Source: CAMNAO01 sp045605145
Lineage (GTDB): Bacteria; Bacillota; Clostridia; Oscillospirales; Oscillospiraceae
Direction of reading: 5' to 3'
DNA length: 14,186 bases
Assembly (NCBI GenBank): GCA_045605145.1
Contig: JAZUPH010000079.1
Location: 1-14,186 of the forward strand
Shown: positions 1-5,592 of the stretch, in pieces
Position numbering within the stretch: the first letter of the stretch is position 1
How the letters are laid out: every line of letters starts with the position of its first letter
Notes under the pieces: model-generated
Told to the model about the DNA's origin: nothing
What the model saw: only the letters and a program-made list of their open reading frames with translations
The model's database searches: none
Position numbers and translations under genes: made by a program

Positions 1-875
1 CTATCATACTTTGCTATACCATAGCTGCGGCTTTCGACCTTGCCGTTATCGTCATATCTGACAGATTCTTTGCGGCTGATCTTGTCGCCATCATAGTGCG
101 TTTCTGATGTGGAGACCAGTTTTCCCTCTATATACAGCTCGAAGGAGATCTCGTTTCCGTCGGCATTGTACGTATATGCTTGCAGAGAATGAACCTCACC
201 GTCGTCTAAATAACGTTTTTCAAGCAGATTACCGTTTTTGTCATATTCCCATTCAGTTTTTGAAGTGTAGCCGGAGCCGAAATCCAAAAATGTAGATGTA
301 AGTTGACGGTCTTCGTTGACGGTGAAGGTGCCCACTGTCACATTATCAAAAAGGCTGTCTGAAATCCTAAAGTAGTACAGCTTGTTTTCATCTTCGTCTG
401 CCCCGAAAACATAGGCGGTGCAGCTTGTTGAACTTAACTCTACCTGCCCGTGACTGTCATAAAACTCGTATTCAAAAGATTCGAATATCAGCAGCCCACG
501 CTCGTTGTATTCATATTTGGTCACATCCCAGCCGGTTTCACTTTCAGATATGCGCTCTGTCAGCACATATATTGTCTCATATTTGGGTAACAGCAAACTG
601 TAAATTCCCACTGTGGCGGAGGCGGTCAGGGCAACGATGAGGATACAAAGCACAATCTGCTTGAAAAGCGGGGCGTGTTTTTTGCGTTTTGGTGACGCAT
701 CAGCGGCCGGGGTGGGAACAGGCTCAATGGGCGCTTGTGTCTGTGCGGCTGCTGCGGTGTTTGGCAAAGGCTGCGATATGGGCTCGGTTACATCACGGGG
801 CGGTACCGGGCAGCCACACATGTTACAAAAACGGGCATCGTTTAAAAGTGCGTTTCCACATTTTCTGCAAAACAT
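1..875 (-). CDS. Zinc-ribbon, single-pass membrane protein with YD-like repeats (3' end outside window)
   Basis: The reverse strand reads open from an ATG at 875 to the window edge: at least 291 residues, no stop reached. A GAGGAA ribosome site lies 8 nt upstream of the start. In order: an N-terminal zinc ribbon with Cys3, Cys6, Cys17 and Cys20 (CRKCG and CNMCG); a Pro/Ala-rich linker (about 25-62); a basic patch (KRKKH, 63-67); one hydrophobic segment (about 72-96); then a hydrophilic region, probably outside the membrane. The visible C-terminal part repeats a motif of the type YDKNGN, YNADGN, YDDNGK, alternating with E/K-rich strands, as in YD-, RHS- or MORN-type beta repeats. Zinc-ribbon plus membrane-anchor proteins are common in gut Firmicutes and mostly uncharacterised. 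I do not recognise a specific function. The gene is divergent from the nitrogenase-like operon and has its own promoter. Confidence 0.85.
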   Translation of the reverse strand, partial: MFCRKCGNALLNDARFCNMCGCPVPPRDVTEPISQPLPNTAAAAQTQAPIEPVPTPAADASPKRKKHAPLFKQIVLCILIVALTASATVGIYSLLLPKYETIYVLTERISESETGWDVTKYEYNERGLLIFESFEYEFYDSHGQVELSSTSCTAYVFGADEDENKLYYFRISDSLFDNVTVGTFTVNEDRQLTSTFLDFGSGYTSKTEWEYDKNGNLLEKRYLDDGEVHSLQAYTYNADGNEISFELYIEGKLVSTSETHYDGDKISRKESVRYDDNGKVESRSYGIAKYD

Positions 876-916
876 AATAAATTCCTCACTGTTTTATATT
901 TGCTGTATTTGTATTA

Positions 917-945
917 ATTTTATCCCTTTTTCGCCCCGATTGCAA
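917..945 (-). promoter_or_regulatory. Candidate sigma-A promoter of the zinc-ribbon gene
   Basis: On the minus strand, TTGCAA (940-945) is followed after exactly 17 nt by TAAAAT (917-922). This lies about 42 nt upstream of the ATG at 875. Both hexamers are near consensus and the spacing is ideal, so this is a good candidate; the start site is not known. Confidence 0.6.
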
Positions 946-1006
946 GGGGAGAGAAATTGCTTTGCAATCATTGCGGTGCAGCCGCAAAATAAAGTTCAAG
1001 TACCTG

Positions 1007-1035
1007 TTGATTTATTTATAAGGCTGTGTTATAAT
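1007..1035 (+). promoter_or_regulatory. Candidate sigma-A promoter of the nitrogenase-like operon
   Basis: TTGATT (1007-1012) and a perfect TATAAT (1030-1035) are separated by 17 nt, 56 nt upstream of the first gene's ATG. No other promoter of this quality lies before the operon, so it probably drives all three genes. Confidence 0.7.
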
Positions 1036-1048
1036 TAGACCAGACTAA
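1035..1048. promoter_or_regulatory. Possible DtxR/IdeR-type metal-regulator box over the operon start site
   Basis: TTAGACCAGACTAA carries inverted TTAG/CTAA half-sites around a 6-nt centre and overlaps the end of the -10 box and the expected start of transcription. DtxR/IdeR iron boxes are palindromes built from TTAGG...CCTAA half-sites, so the resemblance is partial: the arms match and the centre does not. The position fits repression. A DtxR-family gene lies about 4 kb away (5180-5542). The assignment is inference. Confidence 0.35.
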
Positions 1049-1091
1049 CTGATATATAACACGCTTCAATGCGTATTGGAAAGGATAATTA

Positions 1092-2387
1092 ATGACAGAA
1101 ATCAGAAGAATCAACGCATCAAGGCCCAGAACGGGCGTATATTCACTGCTTGCCCGCATACCCGGGGCGCATCTTATATTCGTGGGCGCCCTGTCCTGCC
1201 TGCGGCACAGGAACATGGAAATGATAAACCAGCAGCAGAACGGGCGGCTGTCCCTGCTGCTGATGGAGGATGTGGATTTCGTCACCGGGCGCTACCTTGA
1301 TAAAATCAAGGATGCCTGCCGCCATGTGGCCCAGACCAAAAAGCCCGAGGCGATAATCCTGCTCACCGGCTGCCAGAGCGTACTGCTCAGCACCGACTAC
1401 GGCATGATATGCACCGGGATGGAAGCCGAGCTGGGCATCCCTGTGCGCGCAAATGAGTGCTGCTACCTGTGCGGCTTTGACAGTGCGGAGGATGTGGCGA
1501 AGGCAGATACCATCGAGCATCTGCTGTTCGAGTTTATTAAACCCCGGCCCAAGGCAAGCGAGCCGACGGTTAACATCCTCGCCTGTCTGCCCCTTGCGCC
1601 GGAGTGTGAGCTGCGCGGCCTGCTTGAGCGGGCGGGCGTAAAGGTAAATGAGCTGAGCTCCATGACCTCGTGGGAGGAGTATCAGCAGATGGGCGCGGCG
1701 CAGCTTAACATCATCTGCACCACCTATCCCGAAACTCTGGGTCAGCGGCTCCGGGCGCGCCTGGGCATCCCCTATGTGGTGCTGACGGATGAGTATTCGC
1801 CCGCGGGCATCGCCGCCATCTATGACAAGATCGGCCAGGTGCTGGGCATCAGCCCCGATTACGCGGAGTATAAGGCGGCAGCGGATGAGAAATTCACCGC
1901 TTTCTGCAGGCAGTATGCCACGGCGCCCATTGAGGTGAACGGCTCGATGAAGGCGGCAAAATGGCTGCTGGAGGCAGGGTTGAATGTCACCGCCGTCACC
2001 AACAACAGCCGCAGCATAATCACAAAGGATCTTAATGCCTGGTTCCGCGACAATGCACCGGGGGTCGAGCTGAAGGAGTTCAGCTATTCCGGCCGCGGAC
2101 TTGAGGATGAGGCGGCGCGGATCGATGCCGGCGGCACTCCCGAACGCGGCTTCGGTGGCAGGGGAGGGCGCCCCGAACGGGGCGGTCACGGCGGCAGACC
2201 GGATATGCGCGGCGGACGGGATGGTCACGGCGGCCGGGGCGGCAGACCGGAAGGCCGCGGCGGTGGTCACGGCGGCCGGGGCGGCTTCGGCGGGCGCGGA
2301 AAACACGGCGGCGGTGTACTGGTGGTTGGCTTTGCCGCAACAGATGCCGCATTGAGAGAAGACAATTTCGGCAGGAGGTGGCACTGA
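1092..2387 (+). CDS. NifD-like nitrogenase-superfamily subunit with a C-terminal RGG-rich segment
   Basis: This 431-residue protein belongs to the nitrogenase component 1 type oxidoreductases (NifD/K, BchN/B, CfbD and relatives). The start is the ATG at 1092, preceded by GGAAAGGA. The fold signature is the stretch around Cys94 (LLTGCQSVLLSTD), equivalent to the Cys-Pro...GDD cluster-ligand loop of NifD, followed by a GIPV strand. Cys36 (GALSCLRHR) is the likely first cluster ligand. A CC--C group (123, 124, 127) follows GIPVRANE, where NifD-type proteins have no fixed motif. At about 450-550 residues typical NifD is longer. Residues 347-408 are a low-complexity Gly/Arg/His insertion, after which a normal strand resumes (VLVVGFAATDA). 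The stop overlaps the next start by one base (TGATG), so translation is coupled to the K-like subunit. Probably a cytoplasmic Fe-S reductase subunit; substrate unknown. Fold assignment is confident, function is not. Confidence 0.85.
   Translation: MTEIRRINASRPRTGVYSLLARIPGAHLIFVGALSCLRHRNMEMINQQQNGRLSLLLMEDVDFVTGRYLDKIKDACRHVAQTKKPEAIILLTGCQSVLLSTDYGMICTGMEAELGIPVRANECCYLCGFDSAEDVAKADTIEHLLFEFIKPRPKASEPTVNILACLPLAPECELRGLLERAGVKVNELSSMTSWEEYQQMGAAQLNIICTTYPETLGQRLRARLGIPYVVLTDEYSPAGIAAIYDKIGQVLGISPDYAEYKAAADEKFTAFCRQYATAPIEVNGSMKAAKWLLEAGLNVTAVTNNSRSIITKDLNAWFRDNAPGVELKEFSYSGRGLEDEAARIDAGGTPERGFGGRGGRPERGGHGGRPDMRGGRDGHGGRGGRPEGRGGGHGGRGGFGGRGKHGGGVLVVGFAATDAALREDNFGRRWH
2130..2315 (+). repeat. 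Gly/Arg/His-rich (RGG) coding repeat inside the NifD-like gene
   Basis: This stretch encodes residues 347-408 of the NifD-like protein: 32 glycines, 12 arginines and 4 histidines in 62 positions, with recurring GGRGG, GGHGG and GGRP units. The DNA repeats too: the 22 nt at 2222-2243 recur exactly at 2264-2285, and the first 12 nt of the GGTCACGGCGGC unit also occur at 2184-2195. The segment therefore probably grew by local duplication. Frame is kept throughout and the protein continues normally after it. Confidence 0.85.
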
Positions 2388-3514
2388 TGAATAACCTGTG
2401 GACAGCGCTGGTGCCATTTATGGCAGACCTTAACGGCATGGAGGAGGTTATCAACCACTCAGACGGCCTTGCTATCATTGACGACTGCGTGGGCTACATG
2501 GTGGTGCCGGGCTACCCCCGCCACGACCCCATAAACGCCGTCACCACCGATATTCGGGTCAGTGACACCATACACGGCACCCGCAAAAAGCTGCTTATGG
2601 CGGCGAAGGTGTACATTCCCCGCTACAATCCGGCATTCATCGTCCTTGCGGCGGGGCCGGTGTCCTCCATGATAGGCACCGACCTTGACGAGGTGGCCGA
2701 TGAGATAAGTGAAATTTACGGCATCCCCACGGTGGTGCTCAAATCCTGCGGTCACAAGACCTACGATTATGGTCTGAGCGAGACCTTTGCCAAACTGGCG
2801 GAGCTTTTCTGCACCGACGCCCCCAAACGCCCCGATACGGTCAATGTGATCGGCGGCAGCGCAATTGACTGGTCCATTGAGAATGCACCCATTGTGCGCG
2901 ACTACATCGCCCGCGGGCTGATGGAGCGGGGAATGCGCGTCATCTCCAACTGGGGCATGGACTGCACTATGGCCGATTACAAGGCGGCAAGTGCGGCGTC
3001 GGTAAATCTCGTGCCCACGGTGTCCGGCCTTGCCGCCGCCCGCCGTCTGGAAAAAGAGTACGGCACGCCCTGCGTGGCCGCCGCGCCCTACGGCAGAACA
3101 TGGGGCAAAATGGTGCTCGACGCGGTGTCCGGCGCGCCCCTTATCCCGCCCGCCGCTAAAGAGGGCCCTGCGGATGTGCTGATAGTTTCAGAGCAGTTTA
3201 CCGCCAACGCCATCCGCGCCACCCTGCGCCTTGATTACGGCATTGACAGGGTCATGTGCGCATCCTTCGGCATGATGGACAAAAAGTATATGGAGCCGGG
3301 TGATCTGCGCCTGAAGGGTGAGGATGCGGCGCTTGAGCTGGCAGGCGGCGATTACAAAACAGTCATTGCCGACCGTTCACTGCGCCCCTTTGTGAGACCG
3401 GGCGTGAATTTTATCGAGCTTAACTCCACCGCCCTTGCCGTGGTCAGGGGCGAGGACAGACCCATTCTGGCGGGCGAGGGGCTCAACTGCTGGCTTGAGT
3501 ATAACGGCATTTGA
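2387..3514 (+). CDS. NifK-like nitrogenase-superfamily subunit lacking the usual cluster cysteine
   Basis: This 375-residue protein is the probable partner of the NifD-like subunit. The ATG at 2387 is preferred because AGGAGG (2373-2378) sits 8 nt upstream; a GTG at 2378 lies inside that ribosome site. The superfamily signature is residues 82-119: a hydrophobic strand, then AAGPVSSMIGTDLDEVADEI, then GIPTVVLKSCG. In NifD/K-type proteins this loop reads Cys-Pro...GDD; here Gly90-Pro91 replace Cys-Pro and the GDD is GTD. Cys34 (IDDCVGY) and Cys121 remain as possible metal ligands. Later Rossmann-like segments are NVIGGSAID (153-161) and DVLIVSEQFTANAIR (263-277). It is shorter than NifK (about 500) and close to the minimal size for this fold. 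It sits between the D-like and H-like genes. Electron acceptor or cluster scaffold role is inferred; substrate unknown. Confidence 0.85.
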   Translation: MNNLWTALVPFMADLNGMEEVINHSDGLAIIDDCVGYMVVPGYPRHDPINAVTTDIRVSDTIHGTRKKLLMAAKVYIPRYNPAFIVLAAGPVSSMIGTDLDEVADEISEIYGIPTVVLKSCGHKTYDYGLSETFAKLAELFCTDAPKRPDTVNVIGGSAIDWSIENAPIVRDYIARGLMERGMRVISNWGMDCTMADYKAASAASVNLVPTVSGLAAARRLEKEYGTPCVAAAPYGRTWGKMVLDAVSGAPLIPPAAKEGPADVLIVSEQFTANAIRATLRLDYGIDRVMCASFGMMDKKYMEPGDLRLKGEDAALELAGGDYKTVIADRSLRPFVRPGVNFIELNSTALAVVRGEDRPILAGEGLNCWLEYNGI

Positions 3515-3531
3515 TAACACAGGAGAAATAC

Positions 3532-4353
3532 ATGAGACAGATTGCAATTTACGGCAAGGGTGGTATAGGCAAGTCCACCACCACCCAGAATATGGCCGCC
3601 GCCCTCAGTGAGGCGGGCAATAAGCTGATGATCGTGGGCTGTGACCCCAAGGCGGACTCCACCCGCCTTATCCTGGGCGGCCTTGCAAAGCGCACTGTGC
3701 TGGACACCATGCGCCAGATTGACGAAGACGACATCGAGCTGGAGGATTTTCTTTACACCGGCTACCGCGGCATCCGCTGTGTTGAGTCCGGCGGTCCCGA
3801 GCCGGGCGTGGGCTGTGCGGGACGGGGCATTGTCGCCGCCATCGACAAGCTGGAGGAACTGGGTGCCTACACCTCCGACCTTGACTATGTGCTTTATGAT
3901 GTTCTGGGCGACGTGGTCTGCGGCGGTTTTGCCATGCCCATACGGGAGGGCAAGGCCAAGGAGATATACATCGTCTGCTCCGGCGAGATGATGAGCCTTT
4001 ACGCCGCCAACAACATCTGCAAGGGCATACAGCGCTATGCCGCCGCGGGCAAGACCCATCTTGGCGGCCTTATCTGCAACTCGCGCATGGTGGATAACGA
4101 GCGCGAGCTGGTGGAGGAGTTTGCCGCCGCCCTCAATACCCGCCTTATCCGCTTCATGCCCCGCGATAATATCGTGCAGCACGCCGAGTTTAAGCGCAAG
4201 ACCGTCATCGAATACGCACCCGACAGTGCCCAGGCGGACGAATACCGGGCGCTGGCCAAGGCAATCGCGGAAAATACCCACCTGACCGTGCCCACGCCGC
4301 TGGACAGTGACGCACTTGAGGCGCTGATGATCCGCTGCGCCGGCTTGGAGTGA
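3532..4353 (+). CDS. NifH-like nitrogenase iron protein (ATP-dependent electron donor)
   Basis: This 273-residue protein has strong NifH/BchL/CfbC features. The ATG at 3532 is chosen because AGGAGA (3521-3526) lies 5 nt upstream; an in-frame TTG at 3511 has no ribosome site. Motifs: P-loop GKGGIGKSTTTQN (8-20) with Lys14; switch region GCDPKADSTR (36-45); Cys95 in GVGCAGRGI and Cys130 in DVVCGGFAMPIRE, the two ligands that in the homodimer hold one [4Fe-4S] cluster. Arg98 matches the arginine that is ADP-ribosylated in some diazotrophs. Family knowledge: the homodimer binds MgATP and passes single electrons to a D/K-type partner. The partner is presumably encoded by the two genes upstream, 17 nt away. 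Full length, with all catalytic residues intact. The gene name nifH is withheld because the partners are not nitrogenase proper. Confidence 0.93.
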   Translation: MRQIAIYGKGGIGKSTTTQNMAAALSEAGNKLMIVGCDPKADSTRLILGGLAKRTVLDTMRQIDEDDIELEDFLYTGYRGIRCVESGGPEPGVGCAGRGIVAAIDKLEELGAYTSDLDYVLYDVLGDVVCGGFAMPIREGKAKEIYIVCSGEMMSLYAANNICKGIQRYAAAGKTHLGGLICNSRMVDNERELVEEFAAALNTRLIRFMPRDNIVQHAEFKRKTVIEYAPDSAQADEYRALAKAIAENTHLTVPTPLDSDALEALMIRCAGLE

Positions 4354-4373
4354 AAAGACCGAAAAGAAAGTTT

Positions 4374-4401
4374 AAGCCGGGGCGCCGCTGCACCCCGGCT
4401 T
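4374..4401 (+). terminator. GC-rich hairpin after the NifH-like gene, weak terminator or processing site
   Basis: AAGCCGGGG (4374-4382) pairs perfectly with CCCCGGCTT (4393-4401) across a 10-nt loop, 20 nt after the NifH-like stop. No U-run follows, so it is not a standard intrinsic terminator. It could attenuate read-through into the YitT gene or protect the operon mRNA 3' end. Confidence 0.4.
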
Positions 4402-4428
4402 GCATTATGCCGCCTTGTGTGTCATAAT
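4400..4428 (+). promoter_or_regulatory. Candidate promoter of the YitT-family gene
   Basis: TTGCAT (4400-4405) and CATAAT (4423-4428) are spaced by 17 nt, about 38 nt before the chosen TTG start. It lies immediately behind the hairpin that ends the nitrogenase-like operon, suggesting separate transcription. The -10 is one base off consensus. Confidence 0.4.
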
Positions 4429-4466
4429 ATGACCCGGCCCAAACCGGGCAGGAAAGGTTGGTTCCC

Positions 4467-5096
4467 TTGCGTAAATTTATTGAGCCGCGCCGCGTTGTTC
4501 TCCTGGTGCTGGGCGCGGCGATTTTGGCCTTCGGGCTGTATAATGTCCACTCGCTCTCCGGCGTTACCGAGGGGGGCGTGCTGGGACTTACACTGCTTTT
4601 GCAGCACTGGTTGGGTATCTCCCCGGCGGTCAGCGGCCTTGTGCTCAATGCGGCCTGCTACCTGTGGGGCCTGTATCTGCTGGGGCGGGAATTTATCCTC
4701 TGTTCCGCCATATCCGGCGGTGCCTTTTCGCTGTTTTATGCAGTTTTTGAGCTGTTCGACCCCCTCTTTCCACAGATCGCAGGCTATCCGCTTTTGGCGG
4801 CGGTGGTGGGCGCGGTGTTTGTGGGTATTGGCGTGGGGCTTGCCGTTGGTGCCGGCGGCGCGCCGGGTGGTGACGACGCACTTGCCATGTGCCTTTCAAA
4901 GCTGACGGGCGCGGACATCCGGTGGATGTATCTTATCAGTGACGGGGCGGTGCTTCTGCTGTCTTTGAGCTATATCCCCCTTGGCAGGATAGTTTATTCC
5001 CTTATCACCGTGGTCATATCCGGCCAGCTGGTGGGCCTCGTCCGGCGCGTGGTGGATAAAAACACCGCCGGGGCTGCCCGCAGGGACGGCGTGTGA
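4467..5096 (+). CDS. YitT-family (DUF161) integral membrane protein, short form
   Basis: A 209-residue membrane protein starting at a TTG (4467) with AGGAAAGG (4450-4457) 9 nt upstream; a TTG at 4458 directly abuts that site and is less likely. About five hydrophobic segments are visible (approximately 10-28, 41-61, 65-90, 100-122, 145-185). The family signature is GIGVGLAVGAGGAPGGDDALA, split by the fourth segment's end, matching the GxGxGL...GGS.GGTDI pattern of YitT proteins. The usual cytoplasmic C-terminal DUF2179 domain is absent, so this is the short subtype: the protein ends with RRVVDKNTAGAARRDGV. The transported or sensed substrate of this family is unknown. It may be linked to the upstream operon only by position. 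Confidence 0.75.
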   Translation: MRKFIEPRRVVLLVLGAAILAFGLYNVHSLSGVTEGGVLGLTLLLQHWLGISPAVSGLVLNAACYLWGLYLLGREFILCSAISGGAFSLFYAVFELFDPLFPQIAGYPLLAAVVGAVFVGIGVGLAVGAGGAPGGDDALAMCLSKLTGADIRWMYLISDGAVLLLSLSYIPLGRIVYSLITVVISGQLVGLVRRVVDKNTAGAARRDGV

Positions 5097-5132
5097 GCGC
5101 CAACGCCTTCGTATAACAGAAAACGATCAGCA

Positions 5133-5162
5133 AAACAGCGCCGGAATATACCGGCGCTGTTT
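5133..5162. terminator. Bidirectional intrinsic terminator between convergent genes
   Basis: AAACAGCGCCGG (5133-5144) and CCGGCGCTGTTT (5151-5162) form a perfect 12-bp stem with a 6-nt loop. It lies 36 nt after the YitT stop and 17 nt after the DtxR-family stop on the other strand. The A/T ends of the stem supply a short U-run in both directions. Confidence 0.8.
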
Positions 5163-5179
5163 CATCATCTGTGTACGCA

Positions 5180-5542
5180 TTATATGCCTGCATGCTTTTT
5201 TATTGCCTCAAAGCTCTCCTCGCTCAGATCGTGCTCTATCTTGCAGGCATCCTCTCTGGCCACCGCGGCATCCACGCCCAGATCGGTGAGGAACTTTGTC
5301 AGCACCTTATGGCGGGTGTACATACGCTGTGCTATCTCCATGCCCGACTCGGTCAGCGTAATAAGGCCGCTGTGATCCATGGTGATATAGCCGTTTTCAC
5401 GCAGGCGCTTGGTTGCGTAGCTGACGCTGGGCTTGGTCACGCCCAGATGCTCCGCCACATCGATGGAGCGGATATAGCCGTGCTCCTCGCGCATCATGAG
5501 CATTGCCTCCAGATAATCTTCGGACGATTTGCGTATCTCCAT
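5180..5542 (-). CDS. DtxR/MntR-family metal-dependent transcriptional regulator
   Basis: A 120-residue protein with the two-domain MntR architecture: winged helix (about 5-65, helix-turn-helix around SIDVAEHLGVTKPSVSYATK) and a helical dimerisation/metal domain (about 66-120). There is no C-terminal SH3-like domain, unlike full DtxR/IdeR. By alignment from memory, the metal ligands are Asp9, Glu12, His78, Cys100, Glu103 and His104. Asp9 is the MntR-like choice (Asp8), while Cys100 is the DtxR-like one (Cys102; Glu99 in MntR). Members bind Mn(II) or Fe(II) and usually repress metal uptake genes. It is the last gene of the ACT-PFL operon, 50 nt after PFL, with an AGGAT ribosome site close to the ATG. 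Metal identity cannot be decided from sequence. Confidence 0.88.
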   Translation of the reverse strand: MEIRKSSEDYLEAMLMMREEHGYIRSIDVAEHLGVTKPSVSYATKRLRENGYITMDHSGLITLTESGMEIAQRMYTRHKVLTKFLTDLGVDAAVAREDACKIEHDLSEESFEAIKKHAGI

Positions 5543-5592
5543 ACTATCCTGCCTTTCTCAAAATGTGCTTTTTCTGCCGCCGTGCATCGGCC

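Noticed and set aside
425..1038. Plus-strand frames of 71 and 141 codons near the left edge
   Set aside because: They overlap the better-supported minus-strand zinc-ribbon gene and the intergenic region, without ribosome sites.
1143..4281. Long minus-strand open frames antisense to the nitrogenase-like genes
   Set aside because: No ribosome site or recognisable domain; explained by codon bias of the plus-strand genes.
1092..4353. Reading the operon as nitrogen-fixation genes nifD, nifK and nifH
   Set aside because: The D- and K-like proteins are short, lack much of the NifDK cysteine and FeMo-cofactor ligand pattern, and the assembly genes nifE, nifN and nifB are absent from the window.
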